The notes under the pieces are model-generated. The model searched no databases. It was not told where the DNA came from and was given only the letters and a program-made list of their open reading frames with translations. A program made the position numbers and the translations under genes. This document shows, piece by piece, positions 12,501-27,500 of a stretch of 64,000 bases of DNA (position 1 is its first letter; the number at the start of each line of letters is the position of its first letter). The DNA is from Acanthaster planci (taxonomy: Eukaryota > Echinodermata > Asteroidea > Valvatida > Acanthasteridae). The stretch covers positions 2,155,579 through 2,219,578 of the forward strand of contig NW_019091381.1 of assembly GCF_001949145.1 (NCBI RefSeq), written 5' to 3'.

Positions 12501-15500
12501 GATTTTACAGTGGTGCATAACATCAGTGTAATGCTACATGTATATACCTATTTGAATGAAATTTTTTGCAAAGGCAGGTCTTGTATGACATTTTGTCTGT
12601 AAGGCAGCTTGGGGAAAAAAAAGGAAGTCTAAGCAATCAGAAATAAAGGAGGGAACACTGAATATTAGACTGTTAACATGTCAAATCATGGAAATGTAGT
12701 CAGAAATGTTCAACCAAGTTACCAAAGTTACACATTGAAAATAAACATAAGTTGCCATGATTGATTGGTTTAAGTTTGGTTTTCCTTCAGGTTAATGCAT
12801 TTTCTATGGGTAGTCCTAAACTTTTGCAAATGACTGTACATGTACCGGTATAATGGAAACTTATCAGAAATGTGCTAAAGACAGTAACAAGACATGGCCC
12901 AGCAAGCCTGTTGCATTAAGAATTCTATGGCAATTTGACTTAGTCACATCCCAACGGCCGAGTCACGTACTGCCCATTCCTACGGTAATACAATTTGTGT
13001 TTCTCCCAGTGTGGTGCCCGGGCCAGTCTCTGTTGGCTTTGCATTGGCAAGGGCCTGTGAGGAGTGCAAGTACTGCTCATTACACCAAACACGATCCCAG
13101 CTATTTTCAACGCAGGCCCATTATTTGCGATCAGCCGGCATTAACGGCAATCGGAACATTCTGGGAATAAGATAATGTCTCCTTTGATGTTGTTACATTA
13201 CAAAGAGCACTTTACCGGTACATTCAGTTTGGTTCAAATTGCATTGTTAAGTTAAACTTACGATTCACCCATTTCCAATACACAAATTATTTATTGGAAA
13301 TGGGTGGCATTTCTGTAACAATTACCCCCTCCCATAATGCCGATGGCATCATCTTCTAAGGTAAACATGTATTTACAATAACATGTCTTCTTTCCTTCAT
13401 TCTTTTACTCCCAAATTGGCCTCTGCACGAGCACACACTGTAGGTGCGCATGCAAGCGTGAAACCACTGTAGCTGTTATTCAGTCATACCGGTAAGTAGT
13501 GGCACTGACGGTCACCTTCAATGAGTTATTTTCTCTGAAAATGAACGACAAGTGACCAAACAAGACTGCACCAAATCGAAAGTCCATGTTTAGTCCCAGT
13601 AACAGCTGCAAACGAGTTAGCTAGCTACCGGTGGACAGAATGGGTCAATAAATAGTTTTCCACAATTACATGTACTTCTTTGTTTCTTGTTAACACAATA
13701 ACACAATTCACGACTCATTTCTAATGTACGGTAGCGAAGGAAATTGAAAGAAGACTCACACATTCACAATTATTAACTTAAACAAAAATGATGTCAGTAT
13801 GTGGTGAGACAAGTGTGAAAATGCAAACAAGTTAGGGATGACCCACGTACACGTACTGTACATTGACTAGGACAGAATTGATTTCTGAAACATTGAAATA
13901 AAATGTGTACATGTACACATTTATTATGAGCATCCTCGACGTATACTTACATGTATGGTGAACACTACATAGATGAATTCAACACCTGTCATACAAAATT
14001 AGACTGCCTTTCCATATGTATATGTACATGTATGTGCGTTTTTTGGTCCATTCGGCATGCGTATACTGGTACATACATGTACATTGTACCAGTATACCGG
14101 TACATACATGTACGTATGTCTATTTGATCTGTTTTCGCCCTGAGCATGTACATTAAACCAACACACGTTACAATTTGCGATGCACATGTACATAAAAGGA
14201 TCACTACTCGTCCTGTGAATGGTTCTGAGGACAGGCACGGGTAAGAAGCAATAACCATAGTGGCAACATATACAAGTACGTGTACTCTACAGGCACACGA
14301 ATGGTGCAAGTATGGTATCCCTAAGGCTGTGATCATGCCCTGGCTGGGCCTGGCTGGCCTTGCATTGAGGCGACAACTCCTTTGTTAGGAAATTCAAAAC
14401 CAGGTAGTAAGGACAAAAATTTGTCCCCCGTAACAAATCTGTCCCCATAAAGACTATCGTTCAACACATGTACATGTACCCAACGTTCCAACAATCACGG
14501 TGCCAGGACATAACGTGTACATGTGCCCTTATTTCTACTCTGGCTATCCTTTCTCTTAGGACAACTCCACATTTTTTTTTCATCTTCTTAAATCAGTCCA
14601 AACTTGCCTTTGCTGCCTCAAGAAATCTTCATGACGCACAACTAAGGACTGATCATGAGGAGCCATTCTGGATCTACGTGTTCACGTATGCTGCTGGGAA
14701 GCGCAAAGTTTTGTTTTTCCAATTTTGGCAGCTGAAGTTGGTAGCAGGGTCTTAAAAGTAAGGATTGCTCCCACTCCGATGAACAGGGCGATTACAATCG
14801 GTGTACACACCTGAAATTTAGGAATGCAAGCTACAAACATGTACGTAGGTACACATGTGTGATATTATCTCATGGCTGAGACTGTAGTGAGCAGATAAGA
14901 TTTTGTGAAACAACGCATTTCATTCACAGAAATATAAATAGGTAAACATGACCATTCACAAGTATCTTCTTGAGCACCCAAATCCCAAGTCCATATTTTT
15001 TTATCCGACTTCCACCTCTGAGATCTGCAAACTTGTGCTGCTGCTGGTCTAGATGGTATTAGTCCAAAGGTGGTAAAATCTGTGATAAGACTTATCGGAG
15101 TTGTAACGAGTCACTGATTTTTGTGACTCGAGTCAAGTCGAGTCATTTTACAGCAGAGACTCAAGTCACCCAAAAATGCGACTCGAGTCAATGACACTCG
15201 AGTCATTACAACTCTGAGACTTATTAGTGATCTTATTAGTGTTACATGTATAATTATTACTTTATCCTTCTACTGGCATTTTTCCGGACAATCTAAAGTC
15301 TGCCAGAGTCAAACCTAATTATAAAGATGGATAACCTGCAGTGATTGGGAATTACAAATTTATTTCTGGTCTGTCCTGTTTCTCTAAACTGTTCGAATAG
15401 ATAGTCCGTTGTAGGACCATAAATTTTTTGGATTAAGTGATGGTCAATATGAGTTTCCTAGTAATCGTTCTACTTCAATGGCACTAGTTGATTTAATTAA

Positions 15501-18500
15501 TAAATGGTGTTGAGGGCAATCAGTATACCATGGGTATTTTTCTAGACTTGTCTAAAGCTTTTGATACAATTAATCATAGAATTTTATTAGAAAAGCTAGA
15601 GTACAATGGGTCTAGAGGTGTGGTTCGTGACTGGTTTGCCAGTTACTTAATCAATCATTTTCAATGTAGTAAGTATATGGATTCCATTAATTTTCTTGTC
15701 TCTCCGAAATGTCTTGCGGTATACCACAAGGTTCATTGTTAGGCCCCCGTCTATATTTATTATCTAAGTAAATGACATTTGCAAATCTTCTGACTCGTTT
15801 TCTTTTGTACTCTATGCTAATGACACAAATGGTTTATGTACAGACAAAGATTTACATGTTCTGTTTCAAGAAGCGAATATGCACTTGGCAAAGGTTTCTG
15901 ACTGTTCAGGGCCAAAAGACTATCGGTAAATCACAAGAAGTGTAATTTTATGATTTTCTGCAATAAGAATAAGAAGTGTATCCATAAATATAATATTGTT
16001 ATTGATAATGAATTCATACAACTTGTTAATACCACTAAATTTCTGGGAGTTATTATTGATAGTAAGCTCACATGGAAGCCCCATATAAATGGAATCTGTA
16101 CCAACTTGCTGAATCGATTGGAATAATTAAGACTCAAGCCTCTTTTCCCAAGGCATGTACTATTTTGCGTACTCTTTACTGCTCACTAGTATTACCTTAC
16201 ATTTCATATTGTAATATTGTGTGGGGAAATCTGTATCCTAGTAACTTGAGTAAATTGATAACATTGCAGAAGGCGGCTCTCCGTATCCTTTCCAAAAGTC
16301 ACTTTAGGGCAAATACTTGTCCCTTATTTAAAAATTATAAGCTCCTACCTCTCAGTGAAATTCCTGTTTATCAACAAATTGTATTTGTTTACGTGCACAT
16401 GGCTATACAACTTCCCTCTCACTTTGCCAACATGTTTCAAGGTAATTGTAATGTACACAGATATGATACGAGATCTTCCTCTCTTTTGCATTTACCCAAG
16501 TGTAGGATTACTGCATCTAAACATAACATACTGTACGATATTCTGGGCCACATCTTTGGAATAGTTTACTTATCACGATAAGGAACTCATCCAGTCGGAG
16601 GCTTTTCCAATGTAAGCTTAAGATTCTTTAAACTGGTTTTCTGCTTGTAAATCTGCTATTCAATATCACATTGTTTTTAACAATCATAATAAATTTTATC
16701 AATTATGATTTATCAACCGCAGGCTTTTTTCACTGGTTTTTGCACTTGTCCTTGGACTGTTTTTCATGTAACTGTTGCTGATGTATTACTTTCTATGTTC
16801 TTGTATTTACTTGTATTTGTCTGTCATGGCACACCAGCCACAAGCTCTGCTTTTTGGGATGTGCCTCCATTTTAACCATCATAATGTTGTTATATGTAAT
16901 CACTACTGTACTTTTGTACCTTGTGTTGAAATGGAAATAAATGTATTACAACTGAATTAAATGAAACTAACGCACATGCACAAATCTTCCATGAGGTTGA
17001 ATCATCATCGTATCACTGAATGTACATGTTCCGATGCATCACCCTTTTTTTTTCCCGGACTCTGTGAGAAAAATTTACAAACGACATGTTGTACTACTGA
17101 ATGTCTTGAATTCCCAAACGGGAACTTTATCTCTTAAGTGCTCATTTTCCAAATTATCATCTCCCCAAATCACTCGTCCTCTGCTTGCTTGACGACAGAG
17201 GAGGGGAGAAATATTACCTGGGCCAAAAAAAAATTGGAAGGGAGGGTTGCTGCATCACTTACACAGTGTGAATTTAACTTTAGGCCCAGTTCACAAACAT
17301 TCACCAGACTGAACTGGAAGCGAACTGTTCTCCATTAGACACTGTTTAAAGGTCAAGAGGATTTATACAGAGTAATTCTCCTGGACATCTTTTTGACTCT
17401 TTGCTGGTTTTAGTTCAGTTTTGTTCTCCTCTTGGGGGGCTGTCTGGCCTCCAGAATTCTCCAATTCCAGGATTACTGGGAGAGATTCTTTCTTGAGGCA
17501 TCAGTCACTTGCTGCAGTGTCGGATCCAGTTTAGGCACTGCAGATAATAATCTTAAAAGGGTTGACGATTGGAGGTTATGATACGGGATTGTACATGTAC
17601 ATGTGTAATTCCAGAAATTAGGGGTCCTTGCTTTTTGTGGTCCATTGGGGGGGTGTTCCAGTCACATCTGACATATGATTTGTCAGTTCAGAACACATTT
17701 TCTAATTTCCAAGAGTACTAAATTACCTGCCAAAGAAATAGCAATAGTTTGAAATCGATTCTGGTGATATTTTGTCAGATAATAAAGGTCAGATGTAACA
17801 GGGACACAAAAAGGTCAACCTTTTGGACCCCTCATTTTTGGAATTACCCACATACTGTATGTGCGTATGTGTACAACATCCTTGTATCATCCAGCCAGAT
17901 TTGAGTTGAAGATACATTTATCAAGGAAGAACTTCTTAGTATTTTGTTGTTCCGGCGAGTGCCACTTGATGATGTTTGATGAAGAAAAAGCAAGTCTAAT
18001 TCCAATTTTTTCCTTTTTTTCTTGGCAACACGTAGATGCAAGCAATACCAAGAGGAGGCCAGCAATCCATACATTCTTGAGGAAAAAACAAGCCCCAAAC
18101 CAACCACTTACAGTAAAACAAGATCTGGCGTAGAAACGCAAAAGGTTTGAATCACACAGGGTATTCTCAGGAAAGGGCAGAATGCTTCTCTTTAAGGAGT
18201 GGCACGAACCCCCTGACAACCAAATTAACGCGAGAATTCATCTGGAAGTTATGTGATTTCCCCTCTCCAATGGTTGGATTAGGGGGTTGGAGGAAGAAAA
18301 AAAAAACTCCGACAGCATAAATGGACTCATTAGCTCTCCTCCGTTTTCTTGCCGATGAGAAAAAGAAAAGGTCAGTCTGAGATCTTGATAGAGCTACATT
18401 CTCCAGCTTGTCATTACAAAAAGGGGGAAAAAAAGAAGAAAAAGAAGAGAGATAAAAAAAAAGCTTTACGCTCAGCGAGTTGAGAGGCTTGCATGCCGTT

Positions 18501-21500
18501 CCCCTGGTAATGAAATGCATTAATCGATGCCGCTCAATAATGGTGCACTCTGGCTTGGCTTAAAGGCTTGTCCCGCTGATATCTAGCCAGCCCAAGTATC
18601 TCTTTACATCTACCCGGGCTTGATGCTTCAATAAGCTCTTCGGGGAGAGGGGGGGATATGTGTTATCTGTAGCAGACACCGGGGACAGTCACATCACTAA
18701 TGTGTTTAGCTCCCAAACTATGCAATTTAGAGGGAGTGAGCCCCTTCACGTGGCAACACCTTGTCACATGGCCAGATAATTCTTTGTTGTTGGTATTTCA
18801 ATGCGAATCGTTGCGAACACGTACTTGAGCAATGTGTTTATGAAAAGAGCCCTACCATTCTTAAATATGATACTTCTACCACACCGCTTATGGCATATTT
18901 GAGTACATCTCTCTTCTTTGGTTTACCCGTAGCTGTGGGTTTTAAATTCAACATGGTTATGGCATAATATCCGCAGCAACTTCAAGTACCAGTACAGAGT
19001 ACAATGTACAGTTGTACAGTTAGTTGGTGCACGTTTCCTTTTTCAAGCTAGGGATAACGCCAACGACAGAGGCACAAACCAGAAGATATCACACTATCGT
19101 GCTGAGAAGTTGTCAAAAGATGTACACTTTGTACGTGTACAGTATGTATTGTCGGTTTCAACACGAAGTCATAGGATACATGTACACCTGTACATGTAGT
19201 TTTGGTGCACCATGAAGTGGCATACCGTCCACAGACTTTGTACGCATGATACGACAATTCACGGAGCAGCAACTATCGACATACATGTACGTCAGTCCAT
19301 GACCACATACATGCATGCAGTACATGCACATGGACAAGCAGGTTATGTACTTAATGCACCATTCGACATGCATGTGACCATACGTTAGCTTCGAGCCTTC
19401 CGATTGGGAGCCATGGCAACCAACAATGCTAAGATTACATGTACATGTAGGTCACATCTCGTGCCTGTCACGCTGCGTCCCGTCCGATCCTGAGCCCTGC
19501 AATTATACATGTCCCTCAGTCTATTCTTCCTCAGAGATCATCTCTGCAAGTTTGATATTAAACTCTCAGTATCTCAAGGCTATACTGTACATGGACACTG
19601 AGCACATACTGAGGCAATACCTAGAAATATGTGCAAAGACACGCGCACACACAAGCTCACTGATCGATACTGATAACCTACTGGTACATGTACATGTACA
19701 TCCATACAAAGAGAGAGGCCAGCACATGATCAGAGTAATTCAGGCGGCTTCTTGTCCAGTGTCAGTTTTGGACATTGATTTTATTCGAGTCTGGGCCTAC
19801 CTGCATGTACATGTATAGTACATGTCCATGTTACGTGTAGAGTAATATGAGATCATGGCAAATAAAAGCCATAGCAATTCGGCGTCTGTTCCACTTTTCA
19901 GTTGGGAAAAAAATGGATTTGGGATTCATCTTCAATACAGAATCTCCAATCCAAATAACCCCGTGGCAATATTCGCATGCATGGCTGAGTAAGCACTCCG
20001 TTTCTCAATGAACCAAACGATCCACACTTCTAGGCTAACATTAAACGTGTCTGGGAACCAGAGCGAATGCAAGTGTCCAGAAAAGCCCTCAGAAATGCGG
20101 GTGGTTGTTACATGTAGTTTGTTTTCAATACTTCCTGTCTGATTAATAACAAGCTCTGATGTTTGTATGGATGTTGACACAAATGCAGTGGTGTACATGT
20201 ACATTAATTAAATTAACTTTGGCTTGTACACGTATACATAGTCTGTGTACATTTCAACATTTGATGGGAGGGGCAGGGAATTCTGCTGGTGGGGGGCAGG
20301 CGGTCTGAATATCCCCCCCCTGCTTAGTTTCATCACTGACACTATGTTCTCATGCACAACTGGTATATGATGTACATTGTATGTACAGCATCATGCTAGC
20401 TACATGTATATGTAAAATACGGAATTCTCCGTTCGATGAACTCTGGTCTGACCTGCTGATTTCAAAGTCATGACTACTTTCTAGTTATCTTTCACTGCAA
20501 CGACTGCTTGTTGCTACAGACCATCTCTGTGTGACTCTCCCTCTCGATGGTTATTAAATTAAGTCAGGTGGCCGGGACAGGAAATGAGGGTATATGACAA
20601 TGATGGCGCAGTTCAGGAGAGGGAGTTGGAGCTGAGTTAGTCCCCCCCCCAAAAAAAACCGGGCCACATGTATGAGAGTCCAAGGAAAGGACTGGATGCT
20701 AATAAACGTTACAATCAGGGGCCAGACACTCGCACCGGGTCTCGCAAGTCACAATTTGTCTGCAGGATGCGGCTGAAGCCAAGTTATTGATTTCGGTCTT
20801 TCGACAGTCAGGAATTGAATCAACGCTGGCAGTCGAAGTAATCAAATTTGACATGGATGTACCTCCAAAAGCTCGGGGGGGGGTTACAGTGTACACGATG
20901 TGCAAATATTTTATGCAGAGCATCGTGGTCCAATCGTTACATTGTACATGTATGTACGATGCCCTGAATCTTTTCCTGGTGCAGTTTCAAACCTACTTAG
21001 TGATGAAGATCAGAAACTGCCTTAGAACACAACATGTGCTCTTGAACAATATGTGTTCTTGGGCAGGAACCCTTATAACAACCAATCCCAGCCTGCCTGT
21101 GTCTTTGCATACACTACATGTACATGTACAGTCAAGTGTATACATTTTCATATGTTCCACTTCCACAATTATACATGTACATTCCAACCTTAACTTCTCT
21201 TCACGAGGTTTTCAGAAAAAGCATACTGTACATGTGACCTGTCACCACAAAATGAGCTGAAAGGCGGAATTTTCAAAAATTGAGATATTTGTATATTTGA
21301 ATTCAGCAAAAGAGAGCTTTCTCAGTGGTGTGTATTTGGAACCCTTAGAGTTAAAGTATGACTTAACAATGTGACATTATTTGGCAGTTTTGCGTCTTTG
21401 TTCCCGACATTATTTCAACATTTCTTACAAGGCACGAATAAAGCTATCATCATAAATGCTGAGAAAATGACATTTTTAAATATATGATCCTACGAAATAT

Positions 21501-24500
21501 TTGTAATTAAATAGGAGACGGGTTACTCTTTCCAAATATTACATTACCCCAAAATTGACCTCCGCTTCAATACGAGTCTAAACCCTCAAAATAAGAAAGA
21601 GTGGAATGTGACTTTACGCTTATTTTGTTGTGACTGGTGACATATTGCTGTGTTACGGGCTCTTGCGGGAAACCCCATTAGAACGTGTAACCTGGTAACA
21701 GGCCCTAATTGGTCATTTTGAATGAATTTGGACTGTTGATGAAAGCAAGGAGGTAATGGATGCTCATATCAATGGGGTACAGTACATTGTACGACTTTGC
21801 ATATCCATTACTCAACAGTAGGCTCACTTAAGACAACACACACCTGTACGTACATTAGTATATCACTAATGACTGTGCAAACACGGCAACTCGGCTAATG
21901 CCCTTCACGCAGGCAGGTACATGTAGAGTGTACATGTTCTCACTGTAGCTATCTTTCACTGGCATACGGCTCCTATCTGCTTGCGCATGTATCTCTGACA
22001 TTTACTTTTCTCCTGCTCTCTTAATGGAAAGCATGCTCAGCGCTACAAGGCAAGAGTACAAAACTCATAAAAGGCTAGCTGGGTCGACATGAATGCATGC
22101 CAGCAGCGCGCGTGCACAGGCATCGCCAAGGCTCGGCAAGAACATGCAGTAGTGACTCTTCAAGTAAACAAGACCTTCATGTCATTGATTTCCTTCTTTT
22201 TTTTTCCCCTGCCAAGCACGCACAGGCAATGCTCCGCTGATGATATCTTAAAGACGTGCGTCAGGAATCGGAAGCTGTCTCATTGCTAACATTCATTCAA
22301 CCACACAGCATGCATGCCGATAAATTTGACATACTCGTACATGTACCCATGCAGTCATAGACATCGACAGTTATACATACAAGTACATGTACATGTACAT
22401 GTACGGTTCAGTGTAAATTAGCCCGGGTTGGACGTCGTCTTCATTTCATTACGACTGATGTCCAGGGTATAAAAGTTATGTGCAAAAGACCACAAATTGG
22501 GTTCTAATTTGTTCTTGGTTAACTTGTTGAAGAAACTAATTTTTCACGTTTACAAGTTTTTCGAGGCCTTATCTATCCGTCGGGGTTAAAGGAATTTTAA
22601 AATGAACCATGGACTGCAAAATTGAGGAAAATAAGTGAGAGACCATGTTAATTTTGTAGACGTAGTTTATCCGTTCTCGAGTCTAGTTGTAAAGTGCATG
22701 CACGTACTGAACAGCAATCCGAGCTGCGTACCCTCCTACGCGTGCACAATTTCCAGTGAAGGTCTGTTGCTCGCCTGCTACACGGAGGCCGTGACTGGTA
22801 CCCGGCTTTAACCCGTGCGCCGTCGAGCTGATATAAAAATGCAGTTCTGTTTTTGTCGGATCGAGGCCTTCAGACTGACCAATTAACCCACTATTGGTTA
22901 CCCCTAAAATGTTCAGATTTTGTTCTGCTTAATTAAATTTCGATTTATAAACTTAAATTAGCGAAACAACCTGCTATTTTATAAGAATAACCTCGGTTAG
23001 CGTATAAGGCTTTGTATATGCTGGGTTCTTGTAGTTGTACGGCAAGAAGTTCATCAATGATCTCTCTTTGAAGTATTTAACATGTTTAATTTGTTCGTAG
23101 AGTTTTATTGGTTAAAGATGTATAAATACACATCATGCAGGCATGATGATCATGATGAACAGGCGAGAGCGATGCTGATCGGGAACACAGTATGCAGAGG
23201 CAGTACTGGCGCGCGCATGCGGTACGTAGCGATCATGAACAAATCGTGCTGTTGATCGGCCTTTCTTTTTTTATTCATAAACTAAACATACAATAAGCAG
23301 ACTGAATAAGTAATTGGCAGTGACGAGTTGGATTTTGGAGCAATGGACAGATAGCTTGACTGTGTTGAAGTTTTTTAAACCTCAAACTTAAGTAGGTGTT
23401 TTTCGTTTTTAAATTCAGGCCTAAGAGATTGTTAATCGCCGCTTTTGACTCTCATATCAGTCTAGTTTATTTTTTAAAAAATTATCTAGCCAGCACTTTC
23501 TGGAAAAGTTCTCCATCTCTAAAAATATGTATATCTAAAAATATGTAACAAATCAACAGGTATTAGTAAATTGCTAGCAACAGAAATGTGCCAAAGCCTT
23601 GCCAATACGCTCTCCCCTTGACACGGAACTGCCGGGTCCCTTAACTTCTATCGAATTTTGTGGACACCTTTTGTCCGTCATTTTAAGTCCACCTATTAAC
23701 ACATAATACATGCTCAAAAATGGCCAGAACTTGTACAAATCGTGAATTTTAACTTTCCTGTACTGGCCAAAGTAGACTCAGCTTGCGTGCAGGTAACTAG
23801 GCCAACTGTCACCAACACACGCCACAGCCCCGCCCCCGGCCTGATGTTGTGTGTACTCGGCATGGAGATCAATGGTACTCGTGGCTGAGAACCACCGTAC
23901 CGTTGTGCGATGAGCATTTTCGAAACCAGTGGATTCGTTTAGACTTCAGTTTCACTGGCTCCAGTCAGAAAATGTAGTTTCGATGTGCATGTACGGGGCT
24001 CGGAATCTCATACGCTGAATAGTTGCGCATGCACACTTTATGAACTGCACTGAAGAACGGCTGAAAACAGTCCGCAACAACGGCAAGAATTAATGTTACG
24101 TTCAACTTTATTTTCCCGTTTTTGTCTTTGGTGGTGATATGTCGAATTTCTTAACCCACCTAACATGGAGATAAGGATGCATAGGAGTTACAGACGTGAA
24201 ATTGGCTCCTTGGAAAAGGTAAAAACATGGCAAATTTTAGTTACAAAAGTTTTTGCCCGATTTTGCACCCTTTATACCCTGGACGCCCTCCGTAACACAG
24301 TACAGTCAAGGAGTCCACCTAGGCTAAGTGTAAATCACCTTCATACAAGTAGAATCTTGATTTGGTTGGCATTTACGTGTATTTCACATGTAAATTCTTC
24401 CAACAAAAACATTTGTTTTGATGTGCACACCTCGGTGTTGAGTTGGTATTGTCATTTTGCTTTGCTTCTTTTTTGTCAGTTATACTGGTTGACATATACA

Positions 24501-27500
24501 AATATCCCACAAACACACAGAAATGTTGAAATGCTACGAGGGCTGCAGAAGAGCTACAAGTAGGGGAAATAGGACAATCAACTACCTGTGTAGATGAACT
24601 TAGAGTCTACAGTACGCATGTATGCTATGGTCTACATGTATGCACCTGCAGCCATGATCTCAATCAACTCCTTGGACTTTGGCTGTGTGTACTTTAAACT
24701 ATTGACAGTCAGTTGACGGTGCGTGACCGATACCGGGGAAAACACTAGTTCGTGATGTAAAGAATGCAGAACGAGAGGAAAAAACACACCGCAACCAGTT
24801 GAATAAATAGTCTCCATACCGCTTCATTTAAACATTTCGAAAAAATGCTGAACAGTACACACCACATAGCGCACTACAGGCGATAAGATGCCACTCTCTT
24901 TGTTAATGCCCAAACAGATCACTGCCATTTCATCAACAGATCTGTATGTATGAACAGTTCAAGAATGTCTTTTATTCTCAGCGTTTTATATTTTCTGACC
25001 CAAATTTTATAAATCATGAACATCACCGGGGGTATTATTGGACAATTAATTAAAGGTACTGGTACATGTACCGTACATGTAAGCCCATGTACGGTACATG
25101 TACATGTAAGCCCATCCAGTCCCATAGCCAGGCTCTTCTGGGGGGGGGACTCCCAAAGAGATTCTGTGTATCATGTTAAGATTTAAACCAACACAAGTTG
25201 ACATTGTTTCAAACTCTCCATCCTCAGGTACAGTCATTCAGTGTCTGGACCCTTTTATGATTCTGATTGTACAGGTTTAAATGCGCGGCACGACCTACGG
25301 TAGGATATTCTTCCTTAAAAAGGTACTTCTTCTGTTTCAGTGACAAAATACATGTACACGTAGTATACAATTTATAAACGGTAATTCCAGAAATGAGGGG
25401 TCCATTTTTTCCCTGTTCCTGTCACATCTGACATATGGTTTTGTAAGTTCAGAACACATTTTCTAATTTCCAAGAGTGATGAATTGGGGCAAAATACCTG
25501 CCAAACAAAAAGAAATACATGTACGTGTAGTTTGAAATCAATGCCGGTGATATTTCCATGTCAAATAACAAAGGTCAGACGTAACAGGGACACGAAAATG
25601 TCACACTTTTGGACTCCTGCATTGTAATTACCTAAATACCAAATAAGAAAAGACCAAAATTCATATCGGTACATGGATAAGCTGGTAGATCATAGGCAGT
25701 TTCGTGCCATACTGCACCACTTGTCAATAAACAGTTCATTCACGGCTTTTTTTTTTATTAATCTCTGGGCACAGAAACCTGTTCTGAATTTCGACAGAAT
25801 TGACGAGAGCAATATTGCATCAATCATGAGGAATTGATTCCCAGACCAAACCATGCATGTACCGCTACATGTTTACGTGCAAAATGTATACCGATGCTGT
25901 CTAGACCTTCAGGGTGCATGGATGTCGGGGGGGGGGGAAAGACAAGGGAGGTGCTTATCTCCCTCCCCTCAAAAAAAGAGAAAAATTCGAAAAGGAAACA
26001 AAGGACAAACCAACGCCATGAATAAAGAGATGGAAAGGGAGGAAAATCACAAATATGCTTGGAATTGTTTGTTAATGGTTCATCAGTTCTTGCCGTTGAG
26101 TGCTTTGCTTCTCCTCCCCCTGGAAAATCCTGCCAATGCTCACGTCAAGATGACTTGATGGATAACAAACAACTTAACACAAAGAGTTCTATGTACATTG
26201 TACGGACAACACTTGATGTCCCTATGCACAAATCTATGTGACACTTGTATGAAAAAAAGTGTTTTTTAAGTCAATGCTTTGGAATTTTCCTTTCACTTTT
26301 TAGGACATCGAATCACTATCTGACGGATGCTATAACATTTTAATGGAAAATTAGTGTTGTCCATACAACTCTTTGACTAAAATAAGACTAAATTCAAATG
26401 ACAATCACGATAGATCTGAAGCACAGTTGCCAGTTCTGTCACCTCACAAAATATGGGATCTATACCTGCCGCATGTATACTATATTCATGCACAAACTTG
26501 GTACTCGATAAGAATTCCTCCAGAATTCTCCGTCATGGAGATTTACAAGGTGGCACATTTATGTACACATGTACCATACATGTAAATTTTACAAAAATTA
26601 GGAAAAGAGTTTTGTATCCCACCATGACAATTCTTGAGTTTTCTAAACACTAACAAATGTGAATTAAAGACAACTTCCACAATTTCAGTTTTTCCCAATA
26701 AAGTTGAGAAGACCTACATGTAGGCTAGACCGACATGTATCTAATGATTGACATCAACATAAACACAATTGTCCAATGGGTGAGGTTGAGCCTGGGGCAG
26801 CCCCACACGTAGGGCTGTGGTGGCTCTCTTTTACAATCTGTCTCTTATCTGTTGCCACCACAACCTTGCATGTACTTCAAGGCATGTCTTAAAAGCCTGA
26901 AATCCAAACTGCAGGATTTTCACAAACTTTGAATAATGATGATATCTTCCGAAATGAGAATGACTCGACAATTTTACTCACACCGGCGTATTCCTCAGAG
27001 TTTGGACTTTTATATGAGCACCCTAAAGCTTTCCCAAACCGTACATTTTCCGATATACATGTATGGCACCTTGAAAACCCGGCCTGTGATATTTCTGTGC
27101 TGACCATGGGCGGCGCCATTTTGAAAAACAAAAGCAGCGCTTCTTGCGCCAGAAGTCAAGGCACCCGACAGGTGCCGAGATGCATAATTCATGTTGTCAC
27201 AGTATTGCTTAGTAATAAGTTGCGCACACTTTGTAGTGTACAGTAGGCCCGCAGCACGTGTACAGTGACATGTATTACTGTATATTAATGTTATTCCAAT
27301 TTAATTTCACCGGTTCCTTGTTCATCTGTCACGCAAGGTGTGACGGGGAACCAGTTTTGTATGATACAACCTATACCAGAGCACCTGTTGGAAAAAATGT
27401 TGCCTTTTGTTTTGTCTTTTTCCCACTCCGGGAAAACAGCAAAAACAGGCAACATTAGATCATTCAATAAATGGTTTTTAGAAAGCAGAAAGGTCAAGGA

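Noticed and set aside
26929-27246. Open frame of 105 codons near a YY1-like site
   Set aside because: Could be a short exon, but no family was recognised and no paired splice sites stand out.
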